Below the pieces are notes generated by a model, which worked only from the letters and a program-made list of their open reading frames with translations, had not been told where the DNA came from and did no database searches. From the NCBI RefSeq assembly GCF_009807095.1, contig NZ_WUCC01000001.1:62001-126000 (forward strand): DNA of 64,000 nt, written 5' to 3'. Both the position numbers and the translations under genes were made by a program. Below are positions 1 through 8,348 of this stretch, piece after piece. Position 1 is the stretch's first letter, and each line of letters begins with the position of its first letter. The stretch is from Rathayibacter sp. VKM Ac-2754 (GTDB taxonomy: Bacteria > Actinomycetota > Actinomycetes > Actinomycetales > Microbacteriaceae).

Positions 1-187
1 CACGAGCGATCTCGACGAGGGGCCGATCATCGAGCAGAACGTCGTCCGCGTCGAGCACTCCCGCTCGGCCGCGCAGCTGGTCGCCATCGGTCAGGACGAG
101 GAGAGCCGCACCCTCACCCAGGCGGTGAAGTGGTTCGCGGAGGACCGGGTGCTGCTCGACGGCGCCCGCACGATCATCTTCCGCTAG
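1..187 (+). CDS. purU: Formyltetrahydrofolate deformylase, C-terminal fragment
   Basis: The gene enters from the left edge, so only about 61 C-terminal residues are present, ending at the TAG at 185-187. They contain the DEGPIIEQ and VVRVEH segments and the closing VLLDGARTIIF strand typical of PurU. PurU hydrolyses 10-formyl-tetrahydrofolate to formate and tetrahydrofolate, feeding purine and one-carbon metabolism in the cytosol. The N-terminal ACT domain and the catalytic Asn/His/Asp residues lie outside the window, so the call rests on the C-terminal motifs alone. The downstream gene is convergent and ends 6 bases later. Confidence 0.85.
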   Translation, partial: TSDLDEGPIIEQNVVRVEHSRSAAQLVAIGQDEESRTLTQAVKWFAEDRVLLDGARTIIFR

Positions 188-193
188 AGCGCA

Positions 194-499
194 TCACTCC
201 CCGCGAGCGATCGCCCGCAGGGCCGCGACGTGGGCGTCGAAGGCCGACGACCCGGCCGGCGTCAGCGCGACCCACGTGACCCGCCGGGAGTCGCTCCGGG
301 CGGCGGAGGACGACTTCGACATCGCAACGAGGCCCGCGTCGGCCAGCAGCTTCAGGTTCTTCGACAGCGAGGCGTCGGCGATGCCGAGCGTGTCGCGCAG
401 CACGCCGAAGTCGATCCCGTCGCCCGCACGCAGCAGACCGCAGATGCGGAGCCGGAGCGGCGCGTGGATCAGCTCGTCGAACCGGGCCTCAGCGGACAC
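194..499 (-). CDS. Winged-helix transcriptional regulator (MarR/PadR-like, HTH_27 type)
   Basis: A 101-residue one-domain winged-helix protein. Residues about 5-75 read as the helix-turn-helix (LRDTLGIADASLSKNLKLL) followed by the wing (SRRVTWVALTPAGSSAF). This family usually represses its own operon, and the gene is the second of two: its GTG start overlaps the end of the membrane-protein gene upstream by 11 bases, so the two should be translationally coupled. The likely target is the palindrome at 907-923 at the head of the operon. No effector-binding domain is present, so the signal it senses cannot be told. Confidence 0.8.
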   Translation of the reverse strand: MSAEARFDELIHAPLRLRICGLLRAGDGIDFGVLRDTLGIADASLSKNLKLLADAGLVAMSKSSSAARSDSRRVTWVALTPAGSSAFDAHVAALRAIARGE

Positions 500-914
500 G
501 GCGCATGCGCTCGCGCGCGGCTCCGGTGAAGGCGTAGGTGAGGGCCGCGCCGGAGGCGAACGCCAGAGCTGTCGGCGCGGCGATCCACCCGTGGAGATCG
601 AAGGAGGCGAGGCCGAGCGCCACGCTGTAGAGCGCTAGCACGACGGCGAGGCCGGCCAGTGCCAGGAGCCAGGGCGCCGCCCCGAGTCGTGCGAGCTTGA
701 CTCCGGTCGCCGCTCGATAGCAGGCGAGCAGCGAGAGCGCGAAGACCAGGCAGGCGATGAAGACGGCGTTCAACTGGCCTCCTGAGGCGGGTCGGACGAC
801 GAAGCACGCCGCGATCAGACCGAATCCGGCGGCGAGCCACCACGGCGTGCGCACCCTGTCGGCGAGGGCGGAGCGGTCGGCATCGAGTTCTGAGACGATA
901 TCGTTGCTTTCCAT
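489..914 (-). CDS. Small integral membrane protein paired with the winged-helix regulator
   Basis: About 141 residues with four predicted membrane helices after a short cytoplasmic N-terminus (ESNDIVSELDADRSALADRVRTPWW). Actinobacterial relatives begin with a similar ALADRV-x-TPWW segment and are also encoded next to HTH_27 regulators; their function is unknown. I chose the ATG at 914 because it best matches that N-terminus, but it has no Shine-Dalgarno. An ATG at 932 with a weak GGAAAG is the alternative. The start codon lies inside the candidate operator, so the repressor could block transcription and perhaps translation directly. Confidence 0.7.
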   Translation of the reverse strand: MESNDIVSELDADRSALADRVRTPWWLAAGFGLIAACFVVRPASGGQLNAVFIACLVFALSLLACYRAATGVKLARLGAAPWLLALAGLAVVLALYSVALGLASFDLHGWIAAPTALAFASGAALTYAFTGAARERMRRVR

Positions 915-941
915 GATGGAAAGTCTATGCATCGCTTTCCA
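907..941. promoter_or_regulatory. Candidate operator of the winged-helix regulator operon
   Basis: CTTTCCA at 907-913 and TGGAAAG at 917-923 form a perfect 7-bp inverted repeat with a 3-base spacer. A third copy, CTTTCCA, follows at 935-941. The block overlaps the start of the membrane-protein gene, as expected for an autoregulatory site. Binding is inferred. Confidence 0.5.
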
Positions 942-997
942 CTTCGGCAACTGATGTGTTCGAGGCCCGTACTCCGTCGTCAGAGGAGGCGGATACG

Positions 998-1366
998 ATG
1001 GTCGGCGTGAATCGAGCAGGAGCGGGCGCCGACGTCAGGATCGGGCCGAACGACGTCCTGCGGTTCGTCCTCGAGCTCTTCGCGCTCGCGACGTTCGGGA
1101 TCTGGGGCTTCACCGAGTGGGCCCTGCCGCTGAACATCGTCTTCGGGATCGGCGCACCCGTGCTCGCGGCGCTGGTCTGGGCGCTGTTCCTCTCGCCGAA
1201 GGCCGTGCTCGCGATCGACGTCTACGGCCGTTCGCTGATCGAGCTGCTGGTCATGGGCGCCGCGGCCGTCGCGTGGCTCGACATGGGCCAGCCGATCGTC
1301 GCGATCGTCTTCGGCGTCGTCGCGGTCGTGTCCGGAGTCGTCGCCGGGCGTCGCGCGGTCGCCTGA
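998..1366 (+). CDS. DUF2568 (YrdB-like) membrane protein
   Basis: 122 residues with about four hydrophobic segments, including FALATFGIWGF and a GAAAVAWLDMGQPIVAIVFGVV helix pair, matching the short YrdB/DUF2568 family of unknown function. The ATG at 998 is preferred over the upstream in-frame start at 956 because GAGGAGG lies at 983-989, eight bases before it. The gene is monocistronic and converges on the subtilase gene across a repeat-bearing spacer. Confidence 0.75.
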   Translation: MVGVNRAGAGADVRIGPNDVLRFVLELFALATFGIWGFTEWALPLNIVFGIGAPVLAALVWALFLSPKAVLAIDVYGRSLIELLVMGAAAVAWLDMGQPIVAIVFGVVAVVSGVVAGRRAVA

Positions 1367-1390
1367 CGCGTACCGTCTCCGGCCGCGATC

Positions 1391-1470
1391 TCGGGCTCGT
1401 CGAATCGGCTTCGGCTCGCGGAATCCAGCACTTCTGACGAGCCGAACGCGATCCAGCGAGCCGGACCTCC
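1391..1470. repeat. Palindromic intergenic repeat, family A, copy 1
   Basis: Built from GGCTCGTCGAATC, CGGCTCGCGGAATC, a central CACTTCTGACGAGCCGA and a closing GCGAGCCGG. GGCTCG and CGAGCC blocks alternate in opposite orientation, so the RNA would fold. Copy 2 follows 100 bases later and a third copy lies at 6845-6919. Confidence 0.8.
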
Positions 1471-1490
1471 GGACAACCGACCTTCCGGCG

Positions 1491-1571
1491 ACCTCCGGCT
1501 CGTCGAATCCGGTTCGGCTCGCGGAATCGCTCACTTCTGACGAGCCGAGCGTGATCCTGCGAGCCGGAGGT
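1491..1571. repeat. Palindromic intergenic repeat, family A, copy 2
   Basis: Nearly identical to copy 1, with a few substitutions and one-base length changes, including the core CTTCTGACGAGCCGA. It ends within 90 bases of the subtilase stop codon. Together the two copies fill most of the 289-bp spacer between convergent genes. Confidence 0.8.
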
Positions 1572-1655
1572 GCTCCGGCAGGGCTCCCGCACGCGAACGG
1601 CCGCCCCGCGGCTCCGGTGGGAGCGAGCGGGGCGGCCGTCGTGCGCAGGCGGAGG

Positions 1656-4600
1656 CTACTCCGCGGCGGCGCCCTCACGCAGCGCGAGGGCGCGGCGACG
1701 GACGCCGGAGATCAGCAGTCCCGCGCCGATCAGCGCCAGAGCCGCGGCCCCGAGCAGACCGCCCTCGAATCCGGTGGAGGGCAGCCCTCCCGAGCCGCCG
1801 CCGTGGCCGGGTGCACCCGGTCCGGTGGTCGGCGTGGACGTCGGCGCAGGACCCGCGGTGGGTCCGGCGGTGGGCGTCGCGGTGGGCTCCGGGGTGCCCG
1901 TCGGCTCCGGGGTCGCCGTCGGCTCGGGCGTGCCCGTCGGCTCCGGAGTCGCGGTCGGCGTGGGAGCCGGCGTCGCCGACTCCGTCACGTCGACGCTCAC
2001 CAGAGTCGCGAGACCCGAGTCGGAGTAGGCGACCCGCCCGAGGTACTGCGCGGGGCCGGCCAGGTCGCTCCACGAGATCGCGTAGCTCGTGGGCTCGCCC
2101 TGCACCGCGTCGATCACCGCGGGCTCGGTCGTCAGCGCGCCGACGCCTCCCTCGGGGGTGACGACGAAGCTGCGCAGGTCGAACGTGACCGTGGGCTCAG
2201 CGCCGACCGCGTAGATGTCGGCGGTGACCCGGTAGGTGCCCGCCTCGGGCTCCGCGAGGTCGACGCGCTCGTCGGCGGAGGCGGTCGCCGAGACGGCCTG
2301 CGAGACCGGCTCGCCCGCCGCGTCGAGCAGCTCGACGTAGAGGTCGAGGTCGGCCGTGTCGTCGATCGAGTCGAGATCGAAGCGCGCGAAGTCCGCGCCC
2401 TCCGGTACGACGACGTCGGTGATCAGCGTCGTGCCCGCCGGCAGGGTGCCGGAGTGGCCGTCGGCCGCCGTGGCGTCCTCGGCGAGGACCCCCTGCGCGA
2501 GTCCGGTCGTCGACAGCGGCAGAGCGCCGTCGATGCCGGGCGTGATGGTCGCCGTGGTCGAGCCGGTCGAGCCGGAGCCCGAGACCTCGTACGGCGCGTC
2601 GAGCAGGACCGGCCGCACGGCGACCGGGCTGCGGACCTCGTGCTCCGCGCTCGACCACGTCAGGTAGCCGGTCGCGAACTCCGAGAGCTCGGCGTCCGCC
2701 GTGGTGAAGGTGACCGTGTACTGGGCCGTCTGGCCCGCTCCGGTGAAGGAGAGGGTGGACGGCGACACCACGGTGTCGACACCGGGGATGTCGAGCGACG
2801 CGGTGTACGTGCCGGGAGCGGTCGAGGTCACCGTGCGGGTGACGGTCTGCGTTCCGGCCAGTGCGCCGATGGCGATCGAGGCCTGGTTGAGGTCGGACGG
2901 GTCGATCGCCTCGATCGGGTCGATCGCGGGATCGGGGTCGAACACGTAGCCCGCGCCCTTGAGGAACGCGATCCAGTCGCTCGGACCGCTGTCGTAGATC
3001 AGTCCGGGGTCGAGGAAGGCGGTCGGATCGACGTGACCGGCGCCCTGGGCGAAGACGTCCTCGGAGGCGTTCCCCGACTGGTCGACGCTGTCGTAGGAGG
3101 TCGTCATCATGGCCGACTTGACGGCCGACGGCGACGCGTTCGGGCTCGCGCCGAGGATCAGCGCGGCGAGCCCCGCGATGTGCGGCGACGACATCGAGGT
3201 GCCGGACTCGAACGCGAAGGCGGGATCGTCGCCCTCGGCGTTGAAGCTGTCGGCCAGGATCGCGACGCCGGGCGCCGTGAGGTCGGGCTTCAGCACATCG
3301 CTTCCGTCGGCCTCGGCCGGTCCGCGCGACGAGAATCCTGCGACCTGGGGCACCGCGATCGCGATCCCGGAGGTGTTGCCCTCGCTGAGCGTCACGGTCG
3401 CGCCCGGGGTGGACGCGTAGGCGGTGATGGCGTCGTACGCCTCCGAGTCGATCTGGATGCTCGGGACCGAGTGGTCGTCGACGTGCAGCGCATTGGGGAA
3501 CGGGTTGAGCAGCAGCATGCCGATGCCGCCCGCCCGCTCGACCTCGGCCGACTTGGACACGCGGGCCGTGACGCCCGCGGTGCAGGCGACGACCTTGCCA
3601 GAGACCTTCGCGGGGTCGAGGGTGCCGGTCTCGCAGATCTCCGGAGTCTCGGCCCCGGCGAGGACGACGTCCGCGCTGTTCACGAGAGGGCCGGTGACGT
3701 CCTCGTGGACGGTGATAGATCCGCCGGGGAACGCCTGGCCGTCACCGAGGGTGGCGGTGGCCGTGTAGGTCGGGATCGAGGAGGCGGCGACCGTCGTGTA
3801 CCACGGCGAGGCGTGGTCGAGGGTCGAGTCGCCCGGACCGGAGTTGCCGGCCGAGGCCGCCACGAAGACACCCGCGGCGGCGGCGTTGAGGAACGCCTCG
3901 TCGATGAGCGTGAGCGTGGAGGTGGCCGAGCCGCCGCCGATCGAGAAGTTGATCACGTCGACGCCGTCGCTGGTCGCGGCGTCGATCGCCGCGAGGATGC
4001 CTGGGCCGGAGCAGAAGTCGTCGTCGTCCGTGCCGTCGACGTCGCCGTTCCAGCAGACCTTGTACGCGGCGACCTTCGCCGCGGGAGCGACGCCCGAGAT
4101 CGAGCCGTAGTCGTAACCGTCGACACTCGCGTCGACGCCCGCGTTGCCGGCGGCCGTCGAGGCGGTGTGCGAGCCGTGGCCGTCCGCGTCGCGCGGCGAG
4201 AGGTACTCGGGATTGTCGGGCGAGCCGGCGGGCTCGGAGTCGCCGAGGAACCAGCGCGCACCGATCAGCTTCTGGTTGCACTCCTCGCCGGTCCACTGCT
4301 GCGACGCGTCGGCGCCGCTCACGCAGGCGCCGACGAAGTCGCTGCCGTCGGACTTCGGGTAGGTGACGGTGGTGCCGTTCGTGAAGGGCGCGGCTCCCGG
4401 AGTCGTCGCGAGCGGAGCGCCGGCGAACGACGGGTTCTCGGGTGCGATGCCGGAGTCGATGACGCCGACCACGACGCCCGCGCCGGCCTCGTCGATGCCG
4501 CCGAGCTCGTTCCAGACGCCGTCAGGGCCGTCGAGGCCGAGGAAGCTCGTCGAGGGCTCCTGGCCGGTGTCGGGGACGGGGATCCCGGAGGCGGTCGGGG

Positions 4601-5120
4601 CCTGAAGCGTCGTCGGCTGGACCGCGCGGTCGAGGGTGAGGTCCTCGATCTCGCGCACCTGGGCGACGTCCTTGCGGTTCGCGAGGCGGCTCGCCTGCGC
4701 GCCGGTCAGCTCGGCCGAGAAGCCGTTGAGCGTGACCGTGTAGTGGTAGCCGATCTCGGCATCGACGGCGGCGGCGACGTCGTCCTGTCGCCGCTCGAGG
4801 TGCGCCGAGTAGTCCTCGACGGGGGCGGACCGCGCCTGCAGCTGCGATCCGGCGTCGGGAGCCGTGCGGGCGAAGCGGGCGTCGGTGCCCTCGTAGGTGG
4901 CCGCGGCGGGCTCGACCAGAGTGACGACGTAGTCGCCGTCGTCGAAGCTCTGCAGCGACGACAGGCCGCCGACGAGCGACGCGCTCCCGACGACGGGAGC
5001 CGCGGACGCCGCGGTGGAGGCGAACGCGGCCGAGGCGGCGACACCGAGCACAGCGAGCCCTGCCAGGATCCGCCTCTCGGTTCGACGAACGGGTGGACGG
5101 TGGGAGGGGTGGATCGGCAA
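1656..5120 (-). CDS. Cell-wall-anchored subtilisin-like serine protease (S8) with PA domain and LPSTG sorting signal
   Basis: 1154 residues. An export signal covers about residues 1-41. An I9-type propeptide lies at about 62-165. The S8 domain carries the triad Asp222 (VIDSG), His315 (DGHGSH) and Ser642 (GTSMSSPH), with a PA-domain insertion between His and Ser. Two beta-rich C-terminal domains follow, then a Pro/Thr/Glu linker of PTATPEP/PTGTPEP repeats, and LPSTG at 1113-1117 with a membrane helix and RRR tail. The protein should be exported, self-processed and attached to peptidoglycan by a class-E-like sortase, and would degrade extracellular protein. The start is TTG, chosen for AAGGA six bases upstream. 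Substrate is unknown. Confidence 0.92.
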   Translation of the reverse strand: MPIHPSHRPPVRRTERRILAGLAVLGVAASAAFASTAASAAPVVGSASLVGGLSSLQSFDDGDYVVTLVEPAAATYEGTDARFARTAPDAGSQLQARSAPVEDYSAHLERRQDDVAAAVDAEIGYHYTVTLNGFSAELTGAQASRLANRKDVAQVREIEDLTLDRAVQPTTLQAPTASGIPVPDTGQEPSTSFLGLDGPDGVWNELGGIDEAGAGVVVGVIDSGIAPENPSFAGAPLATTPGAAPFTNGTTVTYPKSDGSDFVGACVSGADASQQWTGEECNQKLIGARWFLGDSEPAGSPDNPEYLSPRDADGHGSHTASTAAGNAGVDASVDGYDYGSISGVAPAAKVAAYKVCWNGDVDGTDDDDFCSGPGILAAIDAATSDGVDVINFSIGGGSATSTLTLIDEAFLNAAAAGVFVAASAGNSGPGDSTLDHASPWYTTVAASSIPTYTATATLGDGQAFPGGSITVHEDVTGPLVNSADVVLAGAETPEICETGTLDPAKVSGKVVACTAGVTARVSKSAEVERAGGIGMLLLNPFPNALHVDDHSVPSIQIDSEAYDAITAYASTPGATVTLSEGNTSGIAIAVPQVAGFSSRGPAEADGSDVLKPDLTAPGVAILADSFNAEGDDPAFAFESGTSMSSPHIAGLAALILGASPNASPSAVKSAMMTTSYDSVDQSGNASEDVFAQGAGHVDPTAFLDPGLIYDSGPSDWIAFLKGAGYVFDPDPAIDPIEAIDPSDLNQASIAIGALAGTQTVTRTVTSTAPGTYTASLDIPGVDTVVSPSTLSFTGAGQTAQYTVTFTTADAELSEFATGYLTWSSAEHEVRSPVAVRPVLLDAPYEVSGSGSTGSTTATITPGIDGALPLSTTGLAQGVLAEDATAADGHSGTLPAGTTLITDVVVPEGADFARFDLDSIDDTADLDLYVELLDAAGEPVSQAVSATASADERVDLAEPEAGTYRVTADIYAVGAEPTVTFDLRSFVVTPEGGVGALTTEPAVIDAVQGEPTSYAISWSDLAGPAQYLGRVAYSDSGLATLVSVDVTESATPAPTPTATPEPTGTPEPTATPEPTGTPEPTATPTAGPTAGPAPTSTPTTGPGAPGHGGGSGGLPSTGFEGGLLGAAALALIGAGLLISGVRRRALALREGAAAE

Positions 5121-5245
5121 TCGATGTCCTTACTCACAATCGCTGGGAGCCGGATCGGCTCCCGCACTGAATCGACACTACGAACTGGATCGCTCGGCTC
5201 TGTTACGAACAGGTAACGAAGTCACCGGATTTGGGACGAGGACAG

Positions 5246-5272
5246 TTGGCACTCTCCCGGGTCGAGTGCTAA
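5246..5272. promoter_or_regulatory. CIRCE element (HrcA operator) upstream of hsp20
   Basis: TTGGCACTC-N9-GAGTGCTAA differs by one base from the CIRCE consensus TTAGCACTC-N9-GAGTGCTAA. A possible -35 TTGGCA (5246-5251) and -10 TAAATT (5270-5275), 18 bases apart, lie at its two edges, so HrcA binding would cover the promoter. Confidence 0.85.
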
Positions 5273-5281
5273 ATTCCTGGC

Positions 5282-5302
5282 ATTGAGTCACCTCGACTCA
5301 AC
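5282..5302. promoter_or_regulatory. HAIR element (HspR operator) upstream of hsp20
   Basis: TTGAGT-N7-ACTCAA at 5283-5301 matches the core of the HspR-associated inverted repeat CTTGAGT-N7-ACTCAAG. It starts 10 bases after the CIRCE element and would cover the predicted transcription start. Confidence 0.82.
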
Positions 5303-5344
5303 TCTGGGAATTGATCTGTTGCACGACTGAATGGAGTGATTTCG

Positions 5345-5785
5345 ATGGCCGTCACCTACGACCCGATCCGCGAGCTCGACCGCTTCGCCTCCGCCCTCTT
5401 CTCGCCCGGCCAGGGCCCCCGCCGCATGCCGATCGACCTCTACCGCGACGGCGACCACTACGTCCTCACGGCCGACCTGCCCGGTATCGACCCCGGGTCG
5501 GTGGACGTCGACGTCGACGGCCAGCTGCTCACGATCCGCGCCCAGCGCACGGTGGCGAGCGGCGAGGACGTCACCTGGATCACCCGGGAGCGCCAGTCCG
5601 CGACCTTCGTCCGCCAGCTGAGCCTCGGCCAGGGCGTCGACACCGAGCGCATCTCGGCGTCGTACGACAACGGCGTCCTCTCGGTGACCATCCCCGTGAG
5701 CGAGAAGGCCAGGTCGCGGAGGATCGAGGTGGTCTCGAGCGCGAGGCCCGAGCAGGTCCGGCTCAGCGAGTCGCGCTCCGAGTGA
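5345..5785 (+). CDS. Hsp20/alpha-crystallin family small heat-shock protein
   Basis: 146 residues. The N-terminal arm (YDPIRELDRFASALFS) is followed by an alpha-crystallin domain at about 35-130, with DLYRDGDHYVLTADLPGID and the GVLSVTIPV signature. Such proteins form oligomers that hold unfolding proteins in a refoldable state during heat stress. The ATG at 5345 is chosen because GGAG lies eight bases upstream; a GTG at 5336 is less likely. Control by HrcA and HspR together is predicted from the two operators just upstream. A hairpin at 5802-5830 ends the transcript. Confidence 0.92.
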   Translation: MAVTYDPIRELDRFASALFSPGQGPRRMPIDLYRDGDHYVLTADLPGIDPGSVDVDVDGQLLTIRAQRTVASGEDVTWITRERQSATFVRQLSLGQGVDTERISASYDNGVLSVTIPVSEKARSRRIEVVSSARPEQVRLSESRSE

Positions 5786-5801
5786 TCCGCTCCGCGATCG
5801 A

Positions 5802-5830
5802 GGGCCCGTCCGCTTCCGAGCGGCGGGCCC
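5802..5830 (+). terminator. Hairpin terminator after hsp20
   Basis: GGGCCCG and CGGGCCC arms with an inner CCGCT/AGCGG pairing and a TCCG loop, 16 bases after the hsp20 stop. There is no clear U-run. Confidence 0.6.
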
Positions 5831-5880
5831 CCGGTCGTTCCGGCCCGGGGTGCGAGCGGCCGCAGCCCTATGTTGGGAGG

Positions 5881-6837
5881 ATGTCCGCTCCCAAGCCCGA
5901 CGCCGCCGTCGGAATCCTGCTCCCCCGCGACCTCCCGGCCGCCCAGGTCCTGTCCTACGCCCGACGCGCCGAGGCGCTCGGCTTCGACGAGCTGTGGGTG
6001 GTCGAGGACCTCGGCTTCCGCGGCGGGATCGCGCAGGCCGCCGCCGTGCTCGCGGCGACCGAGCGGATCGTGGTCGGCATCGGCATCCTCCCCGCCGCCG
6101 CGCGCACGGCCGCCTTCACCGCGATGGAGCTCGGCACCCTCGCCGAGATGTTCCCCGGTCGCCTCCACGCCGGCATCGGCCACGGCATGCCGCACTGGAT
6201 GCGCGGCCTCGGCGTGTGGCCGCAGAGCCCGCTGACGCTCCTCGAGGAGCAGTTCTACGCGATCCGCTCGCTGCTCGCCGGCGAGGAGACGACCCGCGCA
6301 GGCCGGTACGTGACGCTCGACGGGCTCCGCCTCGAGTCGCCACCCGCCGTCGCTCCCCCGCTGCTGGCGGGAGTGCGGGGACCCAAGTCCCTGGAGCTCG
6401 CGGGCAGGATCGCCGACGGCGTCGTGCTGGCCGAGCCGGTCACTCCGGAGTACATCACCGCCGCCCTCGAGCGGATGGCGACGCCCGGACGAGTGGTCGC
6501 CTACAACGTCGCTGCCGTCGACGACGACTCTGCAGCCGCGCGGGCGCAGGTGCGCCCCGGTCTCGAGTGGATCGGCGAGCCGGACTGGGCGCCGCATCTC
6601 GCCCCGCTGCCCTTCGCCGACGAGTTCGCGCGCCTGCGCGAGCGGAGCGCCGACCGAGCCTCCTTCGTGCGCGACCTGCCGGACGAGTGGGTCGACCAGC
6701 TGTCGGTCGTCGGCACCCCCGACGCCGCCCGGGCCAGGATCGGCGAACTGCACGCGGCCGGCGCGTCGAGCGTCGTGCTGATGCCGACGGGCGCCGACGC
6801 CGGCGCCGCGATGGAGGCGCTCGCCCGGGCGCTCTGA
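5881..6837 (+). CDS. LLM-class flavin-dependent oxidoreductase (luciferase-like)
   Basis: 318 residues of a single bacterial-luciferase-like TIM barrel: ARRAEALGFDELWVVED near the N-terminus, the strand IVVGIGILP, and MFPGRLHAGIGHG, as in F420- or FMN-dependent members of the family. Cofactor and substrate cannot be read from the sequence. The ATG appears leaderless: a TATGTT hexamer at 5869-5874 ends six bases before it, and the GGGAGG between is too close to act as a ribosome site. It converges on icd across family A repeat copy 3. Confidence 0.82.
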   Translation: MSAPKPDAAVGILLPRDLPAAQVLSYARRAEALGFDELWVVEDLGFRGGIAQAAAVLAATERIVVGIGILPAAARTAAFTAMELGTLAEMFPGRLHAGIGHGMPHWMRGLGVWPQSPLTLLEEQFYAIRSLLAGEETTRAGRYVTLDGLRLESPPAVAPPLLAGVRGPKSLELAGRIADGVVLAEPVTPEYITAALERMATPGRVVAYNVAAVDDDSAAARAQVRPGLEWIGEPDWAPHLAPLPFADEFARLRERSADRASFVRDLPDEWVDQLSVVGTPDAARARIGELHAAGASSVVLMPTGADAGAAMEALARAL

Positions 6838-6844
6838 CCCGGAT

Positions 6845-6919
6845 CGGGCTCGCAGAAACGGCTCCGGCTCGCGGAATCCGAGGATTCCCGCGAGCCGGAG
6901 CCGTTCTGACGAGCCGGAG
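6845..6919. repeat. Palindromic intergenic repeat, family A, copy 3 (long hairpin)
   Basis: The block CGGCTCCGGCTCGCGGAATCC is followed after a short loop by GGATTCCCGCGAGCCGGAG and CCGTTCTGACGAGCCGGA, giving a nearly perfect hairpin about 75 bases long. It shares GGCTCGCGGAATC and TTCTGACGAGCCG with the copies at 1391-1571. It fills the spacer between two convergent genes and could end transcription from both sides. Confidence 0.82.
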
Positions 6920-6920
6920 G

Positions 6921-8138
6921 TCAGGCCGACATGCGCGCCTTGAGGTTCTCGTCGAGGGTCGCGAGGAACTCCTCGGTCGTCTGCCAGGCCTGGTCCGGTC
7001 CGACGAGGAGCGCGAGGTCCTTCGTCATGCTGCCGGACTCGACCGTCTTGATGACGACGTCCTCGAGGGTGAGCGAGAAGTCGATCAGCTCCTGGTTGCC
7101 GTCGAGCTTGCCGCGGTGGGCCAGTCCGCGGGTCCACGCGTAGATCGAGGCGATCGGATTCGTCGAGGTGGGCTTGCCCGCCTGGTGCTGGCGGTAGTGG
7201 CGCGTGACCGTGCCGTGCGCCGCCTCCGCCTCGACGACGCTGCCGTCGGGCGTGGAGAGCACGGAGGTCATCAGACCGAGAGAGCCGAAGCCCTGCGCGA
7301 CCGTGTCGGACTGGACGTCGCCGTCGTAGTTCTTGCAGGCCCAGACGTAGCCGCCCTCCCACTTCATCGCGGAGGCGACCATGTCGTCGATCAGGCGGTG
7401 CTCGTAGGTGAGGCCCGCGGCGTCGAAGCGCTCCTTGAACTCGGTCTCGAAGATCTCCTCGAAGATGTCCTTGAACCGGCCGTCGTAGGCCTTGAGGATC
7501 GTGTTCTTCGTCGAGAGGTAGACCGGGTAGTTGCGGGTCAGGCCGTAGTTGAGCGACGAGCGGGCGAAGTCGCGGATCGAGGCGTCCTGGTTGTACTGGA
7601 CCTGCGCGATGCCGTCGTCGGGAGCCTTGTAGACCTCGAACTTCATCGGCTCGGAGCCGTCCTCGGGCGTGAACTCGACGGTCAGCGTGCCCTTGCCCTT
7701 GAAGACGAAGTCGGTGGCGCGGTACTGGTCGCCGAAGGCGTGGCGGCCGATGATGATCGGCTTGTTCCAGCCGGGCACCAGGCGCGGGATGTTCGAGATG
7801 ATGATCGGCTCGCGGAAGATGACGCCGCCGAGGATGTTGCGGATCGTGCCGTTGGGCGACTTCCACATCTTCTTCAGGCCGAACTCCTCGACGCGCGCCT
7901 CGTCGGGCGTGATGGTCGCGCACTTGACGCCGACGCCGTGCTTCTGGATGGCGTGCGCCGCGTCGATCGTGACCTGGTCGTCGGTCTGGTCGCGGTACTC
8001 CATGCCGAGGTCGTAGTACTCGAGGTTCACGTCGAGGTACGGGTGGATGAGCGTGTCCTTGATCTTCTGCCAGATGATCCGCGTCATCTCATCGCCGTCG
8101 AGCTCGACGACGGTTCCCTCAACCTTGATCTTGGACAT
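6921..8138 (-). CDS. icd: NADP-dependent isocitrate dehydrogenase (homodimeric type)
   Basis: 405 residues that oxidise isocitrate to 2-oxoglutarate and CO2, making NADPH in the TCA cycle. The sequence follows the eukaryote-like subfamily: substrate loop [12 protein letters not shown], the Asp-rich metal site [23 protein letters not shown], and the NADP loop [11 protein letters not shown]. It is not the E. coli-type or the long monomeric enzyme. The ATG at 8138 is chosen over an in-frame start at 8162 because GGGAG precedes it by a few bases and MSKIKV is the usual N-terminus. No operon partner is visible. Confidence 0.95.
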   Translation of the reverse strand: MSKIKVEGTVVELDGDEMTRIIWQKIKDTLIHPYLDVNLEYYDLGMEYRDQTDDQVTIDAAHAIQKHGVGVKCATITPDEARVEEFGLKKMWKSPNGTIRNILGGVIFREPIIISNIPRLVPGWNKPIIIGRHAFGDQYRATDFVFKGKGTLTVEFTPEDGSEPMKFEVYKAPDDGIAQVQYNQDASIRDFARSSLNYGLTRNYPVYLSTKNTILKAYDGRFKDIFEEIFETEFKERFDAAGLTYEHRLIDDMVASAMKWEGGYVWACKNYDGDVQSDTVAQGFGSLGLMTSVLSTPDGSVVEAEAAHGTVTRHYRQHQAGKPTSTNPIASIYAWTRGLAHRGKLDGNQELIDFSLTLEDVVIKTVESGSMTKDLALLVGPDQAWQTTEEFLATLDENLKARMSA

Positions 8139-8348
8139 TGCTCTCCCATGGTCTCGATGCAACCCCGCTCCTGCGCGGGACGGGCGGCTGCGCGGCCGCT
8201 CCGGATGGCCTCCGCCAGCCTACCCGAGGGCGGAAGTGTCTCGATGTCGAGAGAGTTCGCCGATTCGGGGCGCTCCCCCGATGACGGTCCGTGCGCCGTC
8301 GTCCTGGCGGAGGATGACTGCCCCGGATCGGGCCGCTAGATTGACCGC

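Noticed and set aside
194-950. Toxin-antitoxin pair
   Set aside because: The larger partner is a multi-helix membrane protein and the regulator has a normal winged helix. This is the common HTH_27/membrane-protein arrangement, with no toxin fold.
1551-5216. 1221-codon open frame on the plus strand
   Set aside because: It is antisense to the subtilase, Arg/Gly-rich, with no domain. GC-rich third positions create long open frames on the opposite strand. The same applies to 11089-14325 and 28821-31826.
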